Shown: in pieces, positions 6,822 through 8,137 of the stretch
Position numbering within the stretch: the stretch's first letter is position 1
Layout of the letters: every line of letters starts with the position of its first letter
From: an uncultured Klebsiella sp.
GTDB lineage: Bacteria > Pseudomonadota > Gammaproteobacteria > Enterobacterales > Enterobacteriaceae
Assembly (NCBI GenBank): GCA_902490055.1
Contig: CABUCP010000120.1
Location: 1 to 8,137 of the forward strand
DNA length: 8,137 nt
Direction: 5' to 3'
Notes under the pieces: model-generated
Database searches by the model: none
Seen by the model: only the letters and a program-made list of their open reading frames with translations
Told to the model about the DNA's origin: nothing
Translations under genes and position numbers: made by a program

Positions 6822-6857
6822 GCTAAGCCGCACGCTTCTGGCGAAGGGCGGCTTAGC
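6822..6857 (-). terminator. Perfect nested hairpin immediately after the ndh-like gene
   Basis: GCTAAGCCGC (6822-6831) and GCGGCTTAGC (6848-6857) pair over ten positions, and inside the loop CTTC (6835-6838) pairs with GAAG (6843-6846). The stem starts only four bases after the ndh-like stop codon. No T-run follows on the minus strand, so it may act with the adjacent REP unit in 3'-end protection or Rho-assisted termination rather than as a classic terminator. Confidence 0.55.
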
Positions 6858-6861
6858 ACGT

Positions 6862-8137
6862 TTAATGCAATTTCAGGCGCGGGCGAATAATACGGTTAAT
6901 CCCGCCGGACAGCATCATCAGGCCGGTTTTGAAATAACCGTGCAGCGTCACCTGATGCATCCGATACAGCGAATCGTAAACCATGCGCGCAATACGGCCT
7001 TCGACCATCAACGGGCCGATCGGCAGATGCCCCATAATGCTACCGAAGGTGGTATAGCTGGACAGTGAAACCAGCGAACCGCGATCGCGATAGGAGAACG
7101 CTTTCAACTTATGCCCCTTCATCCGGGCGATAATATTGTCGGCAGTGAACAGCGCCATTTGATGCGCCGCCTGGCCACGCGGTGGAATAAATCCGCCTTC
7201 CGGACGCGGGCACGCCGCGCAGTCGCCGAAAGCAAAAATATCGGCGTCGCGCGTGGTTTGCAGCGTAGGCTCCACCACCAGCTGATTGATACGATTAGTC
7301 TCCAGTCCGGCAATCTCTTTCATGAAGTCCGGCGCTTTAATCCCGGCCGCCCAAACGATTAAATTCGCCTCGATAAACTGGCCGTCTTTGGTATGCAGAC
7401 CATTTTCCTCAACGCCGGTGATCATGGTGTTGGTCATTACATTAACGCCAAGCTTGCTCAACTTATCGTGGACGGCGCTGGAAATTCGTTTTGGTAGCGC
7501 GGGTAAAATACCATCGCCGGCTTCAATCAGGCTGACATTTAACGCATCGTTAGTCAGATCTTTATAGCCATAGCTGTGCAGTTCTTTCACCGCATTATGC
7601 AATTCGGCAGATAATTCAACGCCGGTCGCGCCGCCGCCGACGATAGCAATATTAACTTTACCGGTGGCCTCTGGATCGGCTGAATAACGCAGGAATAATT
7701 TTGCCTGCTCGGAGCTATCGAGGAAAATACAGTGCTCTTTAACGCCCGGCGTATTGAAATCGTTAGACGTACTGCCCAACGCCATCACCAGCGTATCCCA
7801 GCTCAGCTTACGCTCCGGCACCAGCACTTCACCCTGCTCATCCAGCAGTGCGGCGATAGTAATGGTTTTATTCTGCCGATCGATATCCATCACCGAACCG
7901 TGCTGAAAGGAAAAATGATGCTTGCTGGCATGCGCGAGAAAGCTCAGCGCATCGACGCCTTCATCCAGCGAACCGGTAGCCACTTCATGCAGCAGCGGTT
8001 TCCACAGATGGCTCTGGCTGCGATCGACAAGCGTGATATTCGCTTTACGCCGGCGTCCTAATTTACGCCCCAGTTGGGTAGCCAACTCCAGTCCGCCGGC
8101 GCCGCCGCCGACAATAACGATCTCTTTTAATGGCGTA
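6862..8137 (-). CDS. ndh: Ndh-like type II NADH dehydrogenase (first ~2 codons beyond window)
   Basis: Peripheral inner-membrane FAD enzyme that passes electrons from NADH to quinone without pumping protons. The frame is open from base 8136 and reads [21 protein letters not shown], so only about Met-Thr is missing by comparison with E. coli MTTPLKKIV. With that numbering, the FAD-binding glycine motif is at 12-17, the NADH-binding GGGATG at 169-174, the second FAD motif [13 protein letters not shown] around 305-317, and the C-terminal RPRLKLH is conserved. About 426 residues are expected against 434 in E. coli; the gap is a contraction of about eight residues near residue 148. In the quinone-site motif, Gly replaces the first Ala of AQxxxQ (PPRGQAAHQ). 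The E. coli ndh gene lies in a different neighbourhood as I recall, so this may be a second copy; the genome's other ndh is not visible here. The TTG at 8085 is an internal leucine, not the start. Confidence 0.92.
   Translation of the reverse strand, partial: TPLKEIVIVGGGAGGLELATQLGRKLGRRRKANITLVDRSQSHLWKPLLHEVATGSLDEGVDALSFLAHASKHHFSFQHGSVMDIDRQNKTITIAALLDEQGEVLVPERKLSWDTLVMALGSTSNDFNTPGVKEHCIFLDSSEQAKLFLRYSADPEATGKVNIAIVGGGATGVELSAELHNAVKELHSYGYKDLTNDALNVSLIEAGDGILPALPKRISSAVHDKLSKLGVNVMTNTMITGVEENGLHTKDGQFIEANLIVWAAGIKAPDFMKEIAGLETNRINQLVVEPTLQTTRDADIFAFGDCAACPRPEGGFIPPRGQAAHQMALFTADNIIARMKGHKLKAFSYRDRGSLVSLSSYTTFGSIMGHLPIGPLMVEGRIARMVYDSLYRMHQVTLHGYFKTGLMMLSGGINRIIRPRLKLH

Overview
The window looks like chromosomal DNA from an enteric gammaproteobacterium, most likely Klebsiella or a close relative such as Raoultella. 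The PheP, YbdG and Ndh proteins read almost like their E. coli counterparts as I remember them. The DNA is GC-rich, and an enterobacterial REP-type palindrome is present. Species assignment is inference from memory, not from a search.

Layout. Positions 1-1085 (+) hold most of ybdG, a mechanosensitive channel gene whose first ~55 codons lie outside the window. Next comes a small lipoprotein gene (1217-1633, +) resembling the Exc2 family. It converges on pheP, the phenylalanine permease gene (1670-3046, -), with a shared hairpin between the two stops. In E. coli, as I recall, pheP and ybdG are direct convergent neighbours, so the lipoprotein gene looks like an insertion into conserved synteny. 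From 3153 to 6493 (-) lies a two-gene unit: a YncE-like beta-propeller lipoprotein (5411-6493) followed by a TonB-dependent siderophore-type receptor (3153-5351). The 368-base gap upstream (6494-6861) holds a Fur-box-like promoter, a ~160-base structured leader, a REP-type palindrome and a perfect 10-bp hairpin. The window ends inside the 5' end of an ndh-like type II NADH dehydrogenase gene (6862-8137, -) that appears to lack only about its first two codons.

How the parts may work together. The most interesting block is 3153-6861. An outer-membrane TonB-dependent receptor is encoded with a predicted outer-membrane lipoprotein of the YncE propeller family, behind a promoter whose -10 region overlaps a Fur-like site. 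This recalls E. coli, where yncE neighbours the TonB-dependent receptor gene yncD/pqqU. Here the propeller protein carries a lipobox and is co-oriented with the receptor, which suggests a lipid-anchored periplasmic accessory protein for a TonB-dependent uptake route. The neighbouring ndh-like gene sits outside the usual E. coli ndh context as I recall it, and differs from E. coli Ndh by a short contraction and a changed residue in the quinone-site motif. A role linked to metal reduction or iron-limited respiration is possible but speculative.

No tRNA, rRNA, CRISPR array, transposase or insertion-sequence ends were seen. The genes appear intact apart from the two cut by the window edges.
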